A DNA stretch of 28,001 nucleotides, taken from an uncultured Bacilli bacterium. GTDB taxonomy: Bacteria; Bacillota_I; Bacilli_A; RFN20; CAG-288. Shown in pieces: positions 17,830-26,049 of the stretch. The stretch lies in the NCBI GenBank assembly GCA_948525355.1, contig CAOSOP010000004.1, forward strand, positions 1-28,001. The letters are read 5' to 3'. The notes under the pieces are model-generated. The model worked only from the letters and a program-made list of their open reading frames with translations. It had not been told where the DNA came from and ran no database searches. The number at the start of each line of letters is the position of its first letter. Within the stretch, counting starts at the first letter, position 1. A program made the translations under genes and the position numbers.

Positions 17830-19563
17830 CTAATTTAAATTTAAATAATCAGTATTGAACAACCTTTGAATTTCATTATTAAGATCTTCAGCCAATCTTA
17901 AAGATTCTTCTTTACTTCCAGTAGTGCATTCGTAATAAAACTTAATCTTTGGTTCTGTTCCAGAAGGTCTAATAGCAATCCAATGTGTATTATTGTCTAA
18001 GAATAACTTCAAGACATTTTCTGATGGAAGATTCTCTATTTCTGAAATTACTGGTGTTGGGGTTGTAAAGTCATAAGATTTTAATGTTAAATAGTCCTCT
18101 ACTTTACTTATCTTATGACCTATAAGTTCTAATGGTAATGTAACCTTGAGAGATTTCATTTTTTGTGAAACTATAGAAGAATTCATATTCTTAAAATTAA
18201 TTTCTCTATTGATATTAACAGTATAACCAAACTCTTGATATATTTCTTCTAAAACATCATCGAGAGTCTTGTTTTCAATTTTATAATGGTTAATCATTTC
18301 AGCAATAACAACCATCGCTTCAAACGCATCTTTATCACGGCAGAAGTCTTTAATGAGATATCCACAACTTTCTTCATATCCCATAATGAATTCATCGATC
18401 GATTTATATGCCTGCTCTGATAATGCTTCACCAATGTACTTAAATCCTGTTAAAAATGATTTTGTTGATACATTATATTTTTTTGCTATTCTGCTGCCTA
18501 AGCTATTTGTAACAATAGATTGGAAAATAATTCCACCTTCTTTTGGGAGTGTATTATTCTTTTTCCTCTCAGTAAGAATATAGTTAATTAAAAGAACACC
18601 TATTTCATTTCCAGTTAATAAAACATATTCACCATGAGTTTTCTTATACATTACTCCGATTCTATCGGCATCTGGGTCGGTAGAGAATATCGCATCAGCA
18701 TCATTTTCTTTCGCATATTTTAATGCTAATGTATAAGCCTCAATTTTTTCTGGATTAGCGCATTCAGTATTAGAAAACTCTGGATCACAAGTCATCTGTT
18801 CTTCAACTTTAATTACATTATATCCACATTCTTCTAATAATCTTGGACCAAACACACTTCCTGTGCCGTGTTGAGGAGTAAAGACAATTTTTAAATTCTT
18901 TTCTTCTCCACGATTTAACTGACACTTCTTGCAGTTATATAAGAAATCTTCTTCAACATCATCTTTAGCAATGATGACCTCACCTTTTTCTTCTGAATAC
19001 TCATCATAAAATGGTGGCAAGATTGGGTTTCTATTAATGCATTCGGTAATCTTACGTGCTTTCTTCTCTGTTATTTGACAGCCTTTTGCATCATAGATTT
19101 TATAACCATTATATTCTTTAGGATTATGCGAAGCAGTGATAACAATTCCTCCATTAGCCTTAAAATATCTAATTGCAAATGATAAAAGAGGTGTTGGTCT
19201 TAACGATTCAAAGCAAATTACTCTTATATTAGAATCGGTTAATACATCTCTCGCTATGTCTGCAAATAGCTTTGAATTTTTACGATTGTCGTGCGCAATC
19301 ACGATAGTATATTGCTTTGTTCTATTAGAACGCATAAATGACATCTTATATCCTATTGTCGCTCTTTTAACAATAATGCTATTCATCCTATTGCTTCCAG
19401 CACCAATTTTTCCTCTCATGCCGGCTGTTCCAAATGCTAAATTTGTTCCAAATGCATCTTCTTTTTCTTCCGAACTCATATTGAGTATCTCGTGTTTAAG
19501 TTCATCAGGAACATCGGGACACTTCATCCACTTTTCAATTTCTTCGTCAACATTACGTTTCAT
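17830..19563 (-). CDS. pgcA: Phosphoglucomutase/phosphomannomutase, PgcA type
   Basis: This 577-residue alpha-D-phosphohexomutase interconverts glucose-1-phosphate and glucose-6-phosphate, or the mannose equivalents, for sugar nucleotide and envelope polymer synthesis. All four signature loops are present: the phosphoserine loop TASHNPKEYNGYKIY (Ser145), the metal loop DPDADRIG, the sugar loop GYEESCGY and the phosphate-binding loop RPSGTEPKIKFY near the end. An early NLAFGTAGMRG is typical of the long PgcA/PGM2-like subgroup. AGAGGA precedes the ATG. It is a single gene with a terminator just behind it. Preference between glucose and mannose substrates cannot be settled by reading. Confidence 0.92.
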   Translation of the reverse strand: MKRNVDEEIEKWMKCPDVPDELKHEILNMSSEEKEDAFGTNLAFGTAGMRGKIGAGSNRMNSIIVKRATIGYKMSFMRSNRTKQYTIVIAHDNRKNSKLFADIARDVLTDSNIRVICFESLRPTPLLSFAIRYFKANGGIVITASHNPKEYNGYKIYDAKGCQITEKKARKITECINRNPILPPFYDEYSEEKGEVIIAKDDVEEDFLYNCKKCQLNRGEEKNLKIVFTPQHGTGSVFGPRLLEECGYNVIKVEEQMTCDPEFSNTECANPEKIEAYTLALKYAKENDADAIFSTDPDADRIGVMYKKTHGEYVLLTGNEIGVLLINYILTERKKNNTLPKEGGIIFQSIVTNSLGSRIAKKYNVSTKSFLTGFKYIGEALSEQAYKSIDEFIMGYEESCGYLIKDFCRDKDAFEAMVVIAEMINHYKIENKTLDDVLEEIYQEFGYTVNINREINFKNMNSSIVSQKMKSLKVTLPLELIGHKISKVEDYLTLKSYDFTTPTPVISEIENLPSENVLKLFLDNNTHWIAIRPSGTEPKIKFYYECTTGSKEESLRLAEDLNNEIQRLFNTDYLNLN

Positions 19564-19805
19564 AATAAATCCTCTTACATATTAATTGTATCATTTTTAA
19601 ATAATACTTTCTACTTAAAAATATACAGTCAATTATTTTTTTATTAATAAAAACTTTTTGTGTTCAAAACTTTAATTATTGTGATGTAGTAATGATAAAT
19701 TATTTACAAACAATCTATTAATTTTTTTAAAGTTGCTTTTGCACGAAAATCAATATTTTAAAAATAATATTATGACTAAATCAATACTTTTGGTATAATT
19801 AAAAT
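19564..19805. other. Divergent intergenic region, very AT-rich
   Basis: These 242 bases separate the mutase from the pseudouridine synthase and contain no credible gene. They hold the promoters of both: a clear one for the rightward gene at 19772-19799, and only scattered candidates (TTGACT; TACAAT) for the leftward one. Short A and T tracts are frequent. I see no hairpin or repeat here. Confidence 0.6.
19772..19799 (+). promoter_or_regulatory. Promoter of the pseudouridine synthase gene; leaderless start
   Basis: ATGACT (19772-19777), a 16-base spacer and a perfect TATAAT (19794-19799). Only six bases separate the -10 box from the ATG at 19806, so transcription should start at or next to the start codon. 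No ribosome binding site is present. Confidence 0.6.
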
Positions 19806-20783
19806 ATGGAAATAATAATTGATGCACTAAATTCTAATCAAAGAGCTGATAAATTTGTCAGAAAGCTTCTCAATGAAGCTCCTCTTTCTTTTATATATAA
19901 AATGTTTCGCCAAAAGGATGTTAAGGTAAATGGTAAAAAAGTTGACATTTCCTACATTCTTAAGGAAGATGATAAAGTTAATATTTATATCACTGATACC
20001 ATGCTAGAAAAATTTCATTCTAATCCTGTCATTAGAAAGGTCAAACCGAATCTAGATGTCATTTATGAAGATCAAAATATTTGTATAGTTAATAAACCAA
20101 AAGGATTAATTGTTCATAGTGATGAACATGAAAAAAGAATAACTCTACAGAATATTTTTATTAACTATCTTCAAGCAAATGGCGAATACGATGAAAATAA
20201 ACTCAATGGATTCAATCCTTCTCCAGCCCATCGTTTGGACCGTAACACATCAGGAATCGTTATCATGGCAAAGAACTTGATGGCTATGAAAAGCTTGTAT
20301 GAGCTTTTTAAAGATAAACAGTTGATTAAAAAGACCTATCTACTTTTAGCATATGAAAACAAAAGTATCAAAAACGAAGGTGTTATTGACCTTCCATTAA
20401 AGAAAGATAATAAAACTGGGCTCGTCAATGTTTGCAGCACCATCAAAGGTGGAAAAGAGGCTTTGACAAAATATAAAGTCCTTAAGAGGTACGGAAAATA
20501 TCTTTTAATCGAGGCCGAATTAGTAACTGGTAGAACCCACCAATTAAGAGTTCATTTTGCTAATATCGGTTGCCCAATCATCGGTGATGGCAAATATGGA
20601 AATTTTAAAGTCAACTCTGAATTTGAGCAGATATACGGGTTGAAGAATCAGTTCTTACATTCCCATTCATTTAAATTTTATAAAATAAATGGTTTTTTAT
20701 CATATCTAAGTGATAAAGAGTTTTGTGCAGCACTTCCACAAGTTTTAGAAGATGTTCTTCAGGGGATAAAAAATGAGCGCTAG
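19806..20783 (+). CDS. RluC/RluD-family ribosomal RNA pseudouridine synthase
   Basis: The 325-residue enzyme isomerises uridines in large-subunit rRNA. The N-terminal S4 RNA-binding domain (residues about 10-75, FVRKLLNEAPLSFIYKMFRQKDVKVNGKKV) is followed by the catalytic domain. That domain has IYEDQNICIVNKPKGLIVHS, the active-site HRLDRNTSGIVIMAKN whose Asp is the nucleophile, and GRTHQLRVHFANIGCPIIGDGKYG. Presence of S4 and HRLDxxTSG fits RluC/RluD; the exact target positions cannot be assigned. The start has no ribosome binding site and follows the -10 box directly. The stop overlaps the next gene by 11 bases, so it leads an operon of at least four genes. Confidence 0.9.
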   Translation: MEIIIDALNSNQRADKFVRKLLNEAPLSFIYKMFRQKDVKVNGKKVDISYILKEDDKVNIYITDTMLEKFHSNPVIRKVKPNLDVIYEDQNICIVNKPKGLIVHSDEHEKRITLQNIFINYLQANGEYDENKLNGFNPSPAHRLDRNTSGIVIMAKNLMAMKSLYELFKDKQLIKKTYLLLAYENKSIKNEGVIDLPLKKDNKTGLVNVCSTIKGGKEALTKYKVLKRYGKYLLIEAELVTGRTHQLRVHFANIGCPIIGDGKYGNFKVNSEFEQIYGLKNQFLHSHSFKFYKINGFLSYLSDKEFCAALPQVLEDVLQGIKNER

Positions 20784-21261
20784 CATCATATTTATCGGTA
20801 TCTTCATTTGCTTTTCATTTTACGGGATATTTTCAAGTTTTAATCGTCTAGTCAAAGCAAATATTAGTTTACTTATATCTTTTATAATAACTGCTCTTCT
20901 TTATTGTTTTGATAAGTTTTTAAATAATGGTGAAATTTTATTAGCCTTGACTGACCTACACATAAGGATATATCCATCTTATCTTCGTTCACTAGAAAGC
21001 TTTGTAGCATTGCTCTACTTTTTGTTTTTTTCAATAACTTATATCATCACAAGGTTGATTCTTCACGGAGTTATGGTCGGAATAAATCCTTCATTTAAAC
21101 CTTTATCAGTTAAAGTTTTTCATGTAGTGTTTATATTCACTTTTTTATGTCAGTTATTTTTCATTCTAACTTTAATAGTTCCATATGCAAAAGATTATTT
21201 TGAAATCCCTTCTGGTTTTATGGAAAAGTATTTTAATTATTTCTATGGGTGGATGCTATGA
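20773..21261 (+). CDS. Four-helix membrane protein, CvpA-like topology
   Basis: I do not recognise this 162-residue protein with confidence. It has four hydrophobic segments, at about residues 3-22, 30-50, 74-98 and 115-140, with short loops and no charged soluble domain. Length and topology resemble CvpA-family proteins, but no motif secures that. GGGGATA before the ATG lies inside the end of the pseudouridine synthase gene. The stop overlaps the next start as ATGA. Tight overlap on both sides implies co-expression with its neighbours and with the sporulation genes that follow. Confidence 0.7.
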   Translation: MSASIIFIGIFICFSFYGIFSSFNRLVKANISLLISFIITALLYCFDKFLNNGEILLALTDLHIRIYPSYLRSLESFVALLYFLFFSITYIITRLILHGVMVGINPSFKPLSVKVFHVVFIFTFLCQLFFILTLIVPYAKDYFEIPSGFMEKYFNYFYGWML

Positions 21262-22322
21262 CAAGTGAAAAGAAACTATTGCTCTTTATATCTTTAACAG
21301 AGAATATTGGAAGTATAGATAGTTATAAGCTTAGCCAAGACCTTAAAGGGACAGAAGTCTATTACTACTATGAAAAAAATATTCAAAAGGCTTCAAAATT
21401 TGATACTATTCGCACGAAAAAAATGAAGTATTATTTTGATAACTTAAATTTTAATGCTAAAAACATGAGTGAATATATTAAAGAATATAGCAAGCTTTAT
21501 TTTTTAGCTACTCAAAGCAATGAAAGATACTATATAAACCCATTTATAATAAAAGAAGGAGAGACAAACTTAAAGAGCCTTGGTGAACTACTTTTTAAAT
21601 TCGACGGACAACTTGTTCCATTTAATAGTATCATTAACAAAGGTAACTATTCTTTAGAATACAAAAAACTTGCTGTTAAGGAGAATGTAAAAACTTATAA
21701 AGAAGAACTATTTGATATGCTCGATAGTCAAGTGAAAAAAATAAAAAAAGAGAGATTAGTAAAAAGAAAAGTTACCGCAAAAAATGTTCTCTCCTATGCT
21801 GAGTTCTTCTGCTCTATTTTCTTCAGTGCATTCTTATTCATGTTGTTTTTCATACCTAGATTTTACGAATCATTAATAGCTAAGCCTTTCAGTAGCTTTG
21901 ATTCTTCTATAATTTTCATCTATTTTATCGGACTAGTAATTTACTTGAGTTTATATATCGCTACTGCTAGTTGGCACAATCGTGTATACGAAACTGTATT
22001 CTATGCTCGTCGTTTTTTAAGAATAAGACATAGGGCTATATTAGTATATTTAGAAAAAAAATGCCAACTCTTAGAAAAACACTTCATCACCGCTTTAGAA
22101 AACAAAAAAACATTAAAAGATGATATATATGATTTTTCATATTATGACAATAAATTTCTTGACTTTGATTTTGTCAACAAAGTTATAAACAATAAAATGA
22201 GTAAATCCTATACTATATGTTCAGCGTTAAAGACGATATTTTTCGGTGTAATGATTCTTTTAACCTTATTCGTTTCTTGCTACTTAATATTTATCGCACT
22301 GACTAAGGGAGGACTATTTTAA
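21258..22322 (+). CDS. Membrane protein with long cytoplasmic N-terminal part, unknown
   Basis: I do not recognise this 354-residue protein. About the first 175 residues are soluble and basic, ending in a lysine-rich stretch (VKKIKKERLVKRKVTAKN). Then come two hydrophobic helices (about 180-205 and 215-240), a basic helical region, and a final hydrophobic segment at the C-terminus (about 325-350). The start at 21258 is chosen over an ATG nine bases earlier because it gives the usual ATGA overlap with the previous stop and has GGTGGA upstream. It lies in the middle of the overlapping operon leading into spoVIF and spoIVA. A role at a cell or forespore membrane is possible but unproven. Confidence 0.7.
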   Translation: MTSEKKLLLFISLTENIGSIDSYKLSQDLKGTEVYYYYEKNIQKASKFDTIRTKKMKYYFDNLNFNAKNMSEYIKEYSKLYFLATQSNERYYINPFIIKEGETNLKSLGELLFKFDGQLVPFNSIINKGNYSLEYKKLAVKENVKTYKEELFDMLDSQVKKIKKERLVKRKVTAKNVLSYAEFFCSIFFSAFLFMLFFIPRFYESLIAKPFSSFDSSIIFIYFIGLVIYLSLYIATASWHNRVYETVFYARRFLRIRHRAILVYLEKKCQLLEKHFITALENKKTLKDDIYDFSYYDNKFLDFDFVNKVINNKMSKSYTICSALKTIFFGVMILLTLFVSCYLIFIALTKGGLF

Positions 22323-23053
22323 TGAATATAATCATTGATAATAAAACCTATTTTGATTTATTTCAACTTGGTAAAGATCTATGTCTAAAACCTAAAGTCT
22401 TCTCTTCTCAGCTTTATGAAAACGAAGACCTAAAGAGATTCATTCAAGATTCAGACGCACTAAAATACCAAGAGTATTTAAAGTTAATCAATTTAAATCT
22501 AGATAAAGATGAGTTGCTTTTTAGACTGGCGTACATCTTCAATCCTTATCAAAATTTAAAGTATCATACCTATGAATTTAATTCCTTGACCGATTTGGGA
22601 AAGTTGATAATTCAATTCGCACCAAAAATCGATGTGTATTTAAAAGATTTGCTAACTAAAGGATTGCTCCTTCATTATATTAAAATAAACTCTTACCAAA
22701 TAAACAATCCTTCACTATTTAAAAAAATAGAAGATCTAACGAAGTTAGCAAAGAAGAAAGAAAACTTAGCATACTTTTGCTTAGGCTTTTCTCTTTTTGG
22801 TGTGACAAATGTTAATTATGAAGGTGTAATCTATAAAAACTATTCTGATTTTGTTAATAAAATAATAACTAATGGCTATTTAAAAGAACACAGTGATGAA
22901 CTAGAAAAGAACTGTTTCCTCTTCGCCTTTCAAATTGAAACCTATGGCAATTTAGATACATATAAGAGGTACATACAATTGATGAGAATGTTCAACGATA
23001 AAAAAAGACGATACGAAATTGAAGTAACTCATAATGCACTTAAAAAAAGATAG
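22322..23053 (+). CDS. Soluble helical protein of unknown function
   Basis: The 243-residue protein has no signal peptide or membrane span and is rich in Leu, Lys and Tyr, probably all alpha-helical. A segment near residues 75-105 (LAYIFNPYQNLKYHTYEFNSLTDLGKLI) looks like a small repeat-type module, but I cannot name the family. GGGAGGA precedes the ATG, whose A is the last base of the previous stop codon (TAATG). It closes the overlapping four-gene string; 46 bases later spoVIF begins with its own promoter-like sequence. Confidence 0.65.
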   Translation: MNIIIDNKTYFDLFQLGKDLCLKPKVFSSQLYENEDLKRFIQDSDALKYQEYLKLINLNLDKDELLFRLAYIFNPYQNLKYHTYEFNSLTDLGKLIIQFAPKIDVYLKDLLTKGLLLHYIKINSYQINNPSLFKKIEDLTKLAKKKENLAYFCLGFSLFGVTNVNYEGVIYKNYSDFVNKIITNGYLKEHSDELEKNCFLFAFQIETYGNLDTYKRYIQLMRMFNDKKRRYEIEVTHNALKKR

Positions 23054-23056
23054 AAG

Positions 23057-23085
23057 AACCATTTTCACCTTGTGGTCATATTATT
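23057..23085 (+). promoter_or_regulatory. Candidate sigma-K-type promoter of spoVIF
   Basis: AACC (23057-23060) and CATATTATT (23077-23085) are separated by 16 bases, close to the sigma-K consensus mACm-N16-CATAnnnTA with one mismatch. In B. subtilis the orthologue is a mother-cell sigma-K gene. The short motif means chance is not excluded. Confidence 0.4.
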
Positions 23086-23099
23086 AAATAGGTGAAAAA

Positions 23100-23336
23100 A
23101 TGAGCGATAATATATTTGATAAGGTTGAAAAACAAACTAATGTTAGTAAAGAAGATATTTTAAAACTAGCAAAAAAGATTTCTGGTCAAGATTTGTCAAG
23201 TGAAGACAATCTTCGTGCATTGATCAAAGATGTTGCCAAACTTGCTGGAAAAGAAGTTAGTAAGGAAAAAGAGGAAAAAATAATCTCTGCTGTTAAAAAG
23301 GATAAGATTCCTCATAGCATGTCCGATTTATTATAG
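23100..23336 (+). CDS. spoVIF: Stage VI sporulation protein F-like protein
   Basis: The 78-residue protein matches the pattern of SpoVIF: F-x-K-V-E-K-Q-T-N-V-S-K-E-D-I-L-K-L-A, then DLSSEDNLRALIKDVAKLAGKEVSKEKEEKIISAVKKDKIP. In B. subtilis this small protein is made in the mother cell and is needed for correct late coat assembly. It is charged, helical and has no membrane span. Its position directly before spoIVA, another coat morphogenesis gene, supports the call. AGGTGA precedes the ATG. It may be separately expressed from the four-gene string upstream. Confidence 0.7.
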   Translation: MSDNIFDKVEKQTNVSKEDILKLAKKISGQDLSSEDNLRALIKDVAKLAGKEVSKEKEEKIISAVKKDKIPHSMSDLL

Positions 23337-23365
23337 TCATATTCTCTAAACCCATTGCATATGCA
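23337..23365 (+). promoter_or_regulatory. Candidate sigma-E-type promoter of spoIVA
   Basis: TCATATT (23337-23343) is a full match to the sigma-E -35 pattern KMATATT. After 14 bases comes CATATGCA (23358-23365), which shares CATA with the -10 consensus CATACAnT. It starts at the base after the spoVIF stop codon and lies 23 bases before the spoIVA start. spoIVA is a sigma-E gene in Bacillus. Confidence 0.5.
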
Positions 23366-23388
23366 TTTAGGGGAAGGTAGAGAATATA

Positions 23389-24867
23389 ATGAACGTTATA
23401 GATATTATTGGTCAAATTGGTCATAGGAGTGATGGTGATTGCTATCTCGGTGTAGTTGGTCCTGTCAGAGTTGGTAAAAGTACATTTATTAAAAGATTTA
23501 TGGAACTTTGCGTTTTACCAAATATAGAAGATGAAGAACTCAAGAAAAGAGCTTTAGATGAGTTACCCGCATCTGGTCAAGGTAAAACAATCACTACAGG
23601 AGAAATGAAGTTTGTCCCTTCAAAAGCAATTCCTTTAAAAATCGACGAAAGTTATTCGGTAAATGTCAGACTTATTGATTGTGTCGGATATATCGTCGAT
23701 GATGCTAAAGGATATATGGAAGATGGCAAAATGCGTCTCATCAAGACCCCATGGTTTGCAGATCCAATTCCTTTTGACGAAGCGGCAAAAATAGGAACAG
23801 AAAAAGTAATTAAAGAACACTCCACCATAGGAATAATGGTTACCTGTGATGGAAGTTTTGGCGAAATAAAAAGAGAGAGCTTCATCTCTAGTGAAGAAAA
23901 AATGGTTGAAGAACTTAAAAAGACTAACAAACCATTCGTTATTATTTTAAATTCCGCCACTGTTGGAAGCCCAGAAAGTATCGAACTCAGAGATAGTCTT
24001 GAGGCTAAATATAACGCTCCTGTCGTTTTGCTTGATGTATTAAACCTTCAAGAAGAACAATCTAAAGAGGTTCTTCAAAAAGGAATAGAAGAATTTCCAA
24101 TAACATCCATCGCTTTAGCACTACCAACATGGGTTAATAATCTTTCTTCTGACCATTACATTAAACAATCTTTAGATAAAACCATCGAAGATAAAATGAA
24201 TGAAGCGTATAAGATTAAAGATGTAAATAATTTGCTTCCTTCATTAAATGAAAATGAATTCGTATCAAACGTCAGTTTAACCGATGTCGATTTATCTACA
24301 GGCGTTGTAACAATAACAATCGATATAAAAGAAGAACTATATGATCGAATCGTCAAAGAACTTGTCGGGTGTGAAATAACCGATAAGGATCAATTGATCA
24401 AAGTTTTGAGTGAATTTGCCGAAGCAAAAAAACAATTTGATATCCTCGGCAATGCTCTTAAAATGTCTGAAGCAACTGGATATGGTGTTTCAACACCTGA
24501 TGTTACAAATTATGAAGTTAAAAAACCTGAGATATTCAAAAGCGGTAATAGATATGGAATAAAAGTTTCGGCCGAAGCTCCAACATACCATATAATCAAA
24601 GTAAGTACATCTACTTGCTTTGAGCCGATACTTGGAAGCAAAGAACAAGCTGACTATTTCCTCAAATCTCTTTCTGAAGCCTACGATAATAATCCAAGCG
24701 ACTTACTTGAATGCGAGTTATTTGGTCAAAAAATCAAAGATATCATCGGTGGTGGAATTAAGAGCAAGTTAACCGTTCTCCCAGAACCGATAAAACTTAA
24801 ACTTCAAAGCATTATTAAGACAGTTTCTAATAAAGGAAAAACAAATTTAATAGCATTCGTCTTCTAA
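23389..24867 (+). CDS. spoIVA: Stage IV sporulation protein A, coat scaffold ATPase
   Basis: At 492 residues it equals the B. subtilis protein in length. SpoIVA polymerises on the outer forespore membrane by ATP hydrolysis and is the base on which the coat is built and the cortex licensed. The P-loop reads GPVRVGKST (24-32, Lys30). Later come GKTITTGEMKFVPSKA, the Walker-B-like DCVGYIVDDA, and the family stretch TPWFADPIPFDEAAKIGTEKVIKEHSTIGI. The C-terminus has the expected targeting region, ending in a hydrophobic LIAFVF. AAGGTAG precedes the ATG. It lies after spoVIF and before hup, the same spoIVA-hbs neighbourhood as in B. subtilis. Confidence 0.95.
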   Translation: MNVIDIIGQIGHRSDGDCYLGVVGPVRVGKSTFIKRFMELCVLPNIEDEELKKRALDELPASGQGKTITTGEMKFVPSKAIPLKIDESYSVNVRLIDCVGYIVDDAKGYMEDGKMRLIKTPWFADPIPFDEAAKIGTEKVIKEHSTIGIMVTCDGSFGEIKRESFISSEEKMVEELKKTNKPFVIILNSATVGSPESIELRDSLEAKYNAPVVLLDVLNLQEEQSKEVLQKGIEEFPITSIALALPTWVNNLSSDHYIKQSLDKTIEDKMNEAYKIKDVNNLLPSLNENEFVSNVSLTDVDLSTGVVTITIDIKEELYDRIVKELVGCEITDKDQLIKVLSEFAEAKKQFDILGNALKMSEATGYGVSTPDVTNYEVKKPEIFKSGNRYGIKVSAEAPTYHIIKVSTSTCFEPILGSKEQADYFLKSLSEAYDNNPSDLLECELFGQKIKDIIGGGIKSKLTVLPEPIKLKLQSIIKTVSNKGKTNLIAFVF

Positions 24868-24878
24868 TATAACCAATA

Positions 24879-24909
24879 AAAAGACCCCACACAAAAATGG
24901 GTCTTTTTT
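24879..24909 (+). terminator. Terminator of spoIVA
   Basis: AAGACCC (24881-24887) and GGGTCTT (24899-24905) form the stem, followed by T's, 13 bases after the stop. Confidence 0.8.
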
Positions 24910-25015
24910 ATATATATATCAAAATTAACCATAGTTTTTATATTACATAACATTTGTTTAAAAGCATTTCATAAGAAAAAAATAGATTGCTTCATTCAAA
25001 ATTCGATAAAATATA

Positions 25016-25045
25016 TTGATTTTCTTGGCCTTTCTGTGCTAAATT
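25016..25045 (+). promoter_or_regulatory. Probable promoter of the HU gene
   Basis: TTGATT (25016-25021), 18 bases, and TAAATT (25040-25045) preceded by TGC, an extended -10 feature. AAGGAGATGG follows before the ATG at 25069. The spacer is slightly long. Confidence 0.45.
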
Positions 25046-25068
25046 AATAACAAGGAGATGGTTAAAAA

Positions 25069-25341
25069 ATGAATAAGAATGAATTTATTGAAGCCGTAAG
25101 TAGTGAAGCTCGCTTAACAAAAAGTGATGCAGCCAATGCTATTGATGCAGTTTTTACTGCTATCGCCAAAGCTTTAGTTGCTGGTGAAAAGGTCAGCGTT
25201 TCTGGATTTGGTACTTTTGAAGTTAAAGTCAAACCAGCACGTACTGGTATCAATCCTGCAACAAAAGAAAAGATTGCTATTCCTGAAAGAAAAGCAGTTG
25301 CCTTCAAAGTTGCAAAGAACTTAAAAGAAAGCGTCAACTAA
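25069..25341 (+). CDS. hup: DNA-binding protein HU
   Basis: The 90-residue nucleoid protein bends and compacts DNA as a dimer. It has the full family pattern: MNKNEFIEAV, the helical dimer core, VSVSGFGTFEVKVKPARTGINPATKEKIAIPERKAVAFKVAKNLKE. The DNA-intercalating proline of the beta-arm is in the RTGINPAT segment. It is monocistronic, with a strong Shine-Dalgarno sequence and terminator. It corresponds to B. subtilis hbs, also found next to spoIVA. Confidence 0.97.
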   Translation: MNKNEFIEAVSSEARLTKSDAANAIDAVFTAIAKALVAGEKVSVSGFGTFEVKVKPARTGINPATKEKIAIPERKAVAFKVAKNLKESVN

Positions 25342-25351
25342 TCAAAAGACT

Positions 25352-25378
25352 AGACAAGGCCTTGTGCCTTGTCTTTTT
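25352..25378 (+). terminator. Terminator of hup
   Basis: AGACAAGGC (25352-25360) and GCCTTGTCT (25366-25374) pair perfectly around a 5-base loop, then TTTT. Its last T's overlap the putative -35 box of dapB. Confidence 0.85.
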
Positions 25379-25406
25379 GCATATAGAAAAATAAATCGCG
25401 TATATT
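25377..25406 (+). promoter_or_regulatory. Possible dapB promoter; leaderless start
   Basis: TTGCAT (25377-25382), 18 bases, TATATT (25401-25406), then five bases to the ATG at 25412. No ribosome binding site is present, so the message would begin at about the start codon. Confidence 0.4.
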
Positions 25407-25411
25407 TTAAT

Positions 25412-26041
25412 ATGAAAAAAATTATTTTAATCGGTTGTTCAGGATCAATGGGCAAAATGATTCAGGAAAACATCAAGCCGCCTTATAAAATAGTTTCTTG
25501 TATTGATGAAAAGAATCAAAACATAGCAGATGATGATTATTATGCTGTACTTGATTTCTCTACGCCAAAAGCGACTAAAAAATTCGCACCAATTTTTATC
25601 AGCAAAAAAATACCTTATATTTGTGGAACGACAGGATTTAGCGAAGAAGATAAAGCATTTTTTAAAGGGCTCTGCGACATCTTCCATTCATCGTTCAAAC
25701 TTGTTTCAAACTTCGATAATACATTCAAAGATTTTATCGAATCTATTAACTTAATTAAAAGTTCTTTCAAACGTGCAATAATTGAAGAATGGCATTATAA
25801 GCTTAAAAAGGATTTACCTTCAGGAACAGCTATAACGATTAAAAACAACTTAAAAGAATTAGATGTAAAAATAATAAGTCATCGAGTTGATAAAGTGCGA
25901 TTTATTCATCAAGTAACTTTTTATTCCGACTCCAAAATTCTCACACTTAAGCACATAATATTAAATAGAAAAGCATATTTAAAAGGAATAATAAAATGTT
26001 TAGATAATTTATCTACAAATGGCTTTAAGGAAGGCTTATAA
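25412..26041 (+). CDS. dapB: 4-hydroxy-tetrahydrodipicolinate reductase, short form
   Basis: This enzyme reduces the DapA product with NAD(P)H on the path to diaminopimelate and lysine. Visible: nucleotide loop GCSGSMGKM, DFSTPKAT, CGTTGF and the catalytic EWHYKLKKDLPSGTA, which aligns with E. coli EAHHRHKVDAPSGTA. The catalytic His (128) and Lys (132) are kept, while the second His is Tyr. The length of 209 residues is well below the usual 240-270, with loops lost in the C-terminal half. I start at 25412 because the MKKIILIG beginning matches the family; an upstream ATG at 25364 lies inside the hup terminator. In a spore former the pathway also supplies the precursor of dipicolinic acid, which branches before this step. 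Confidence 0.82.
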   Translation: MKKIILIGCSGSMGKMIQENIKPPYKIVSCIDEKNQNIADDDYYAVLDFSTPKATKKFAPIFISKKIPYICGTTGFSEEDKAFFKGLCDIFHSSFKLVSNFDNTFKDFIESINLIKSSFKRAIIEEWHYKLKKDLPSGTAITIKNNLKELDVKIISHRVDKVRFIHQVTFYSDSKILTLKHIILNRKAYLKGIIKCLDNLSTNGFKEGL

Positions 26042-26049
26042 TAACTGAT

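Noticed and set aside
25062..25337. 91-codon open frame antisense to hup
   Set aside because: It exactly mirrors the conserved HU gene and has no independent support.
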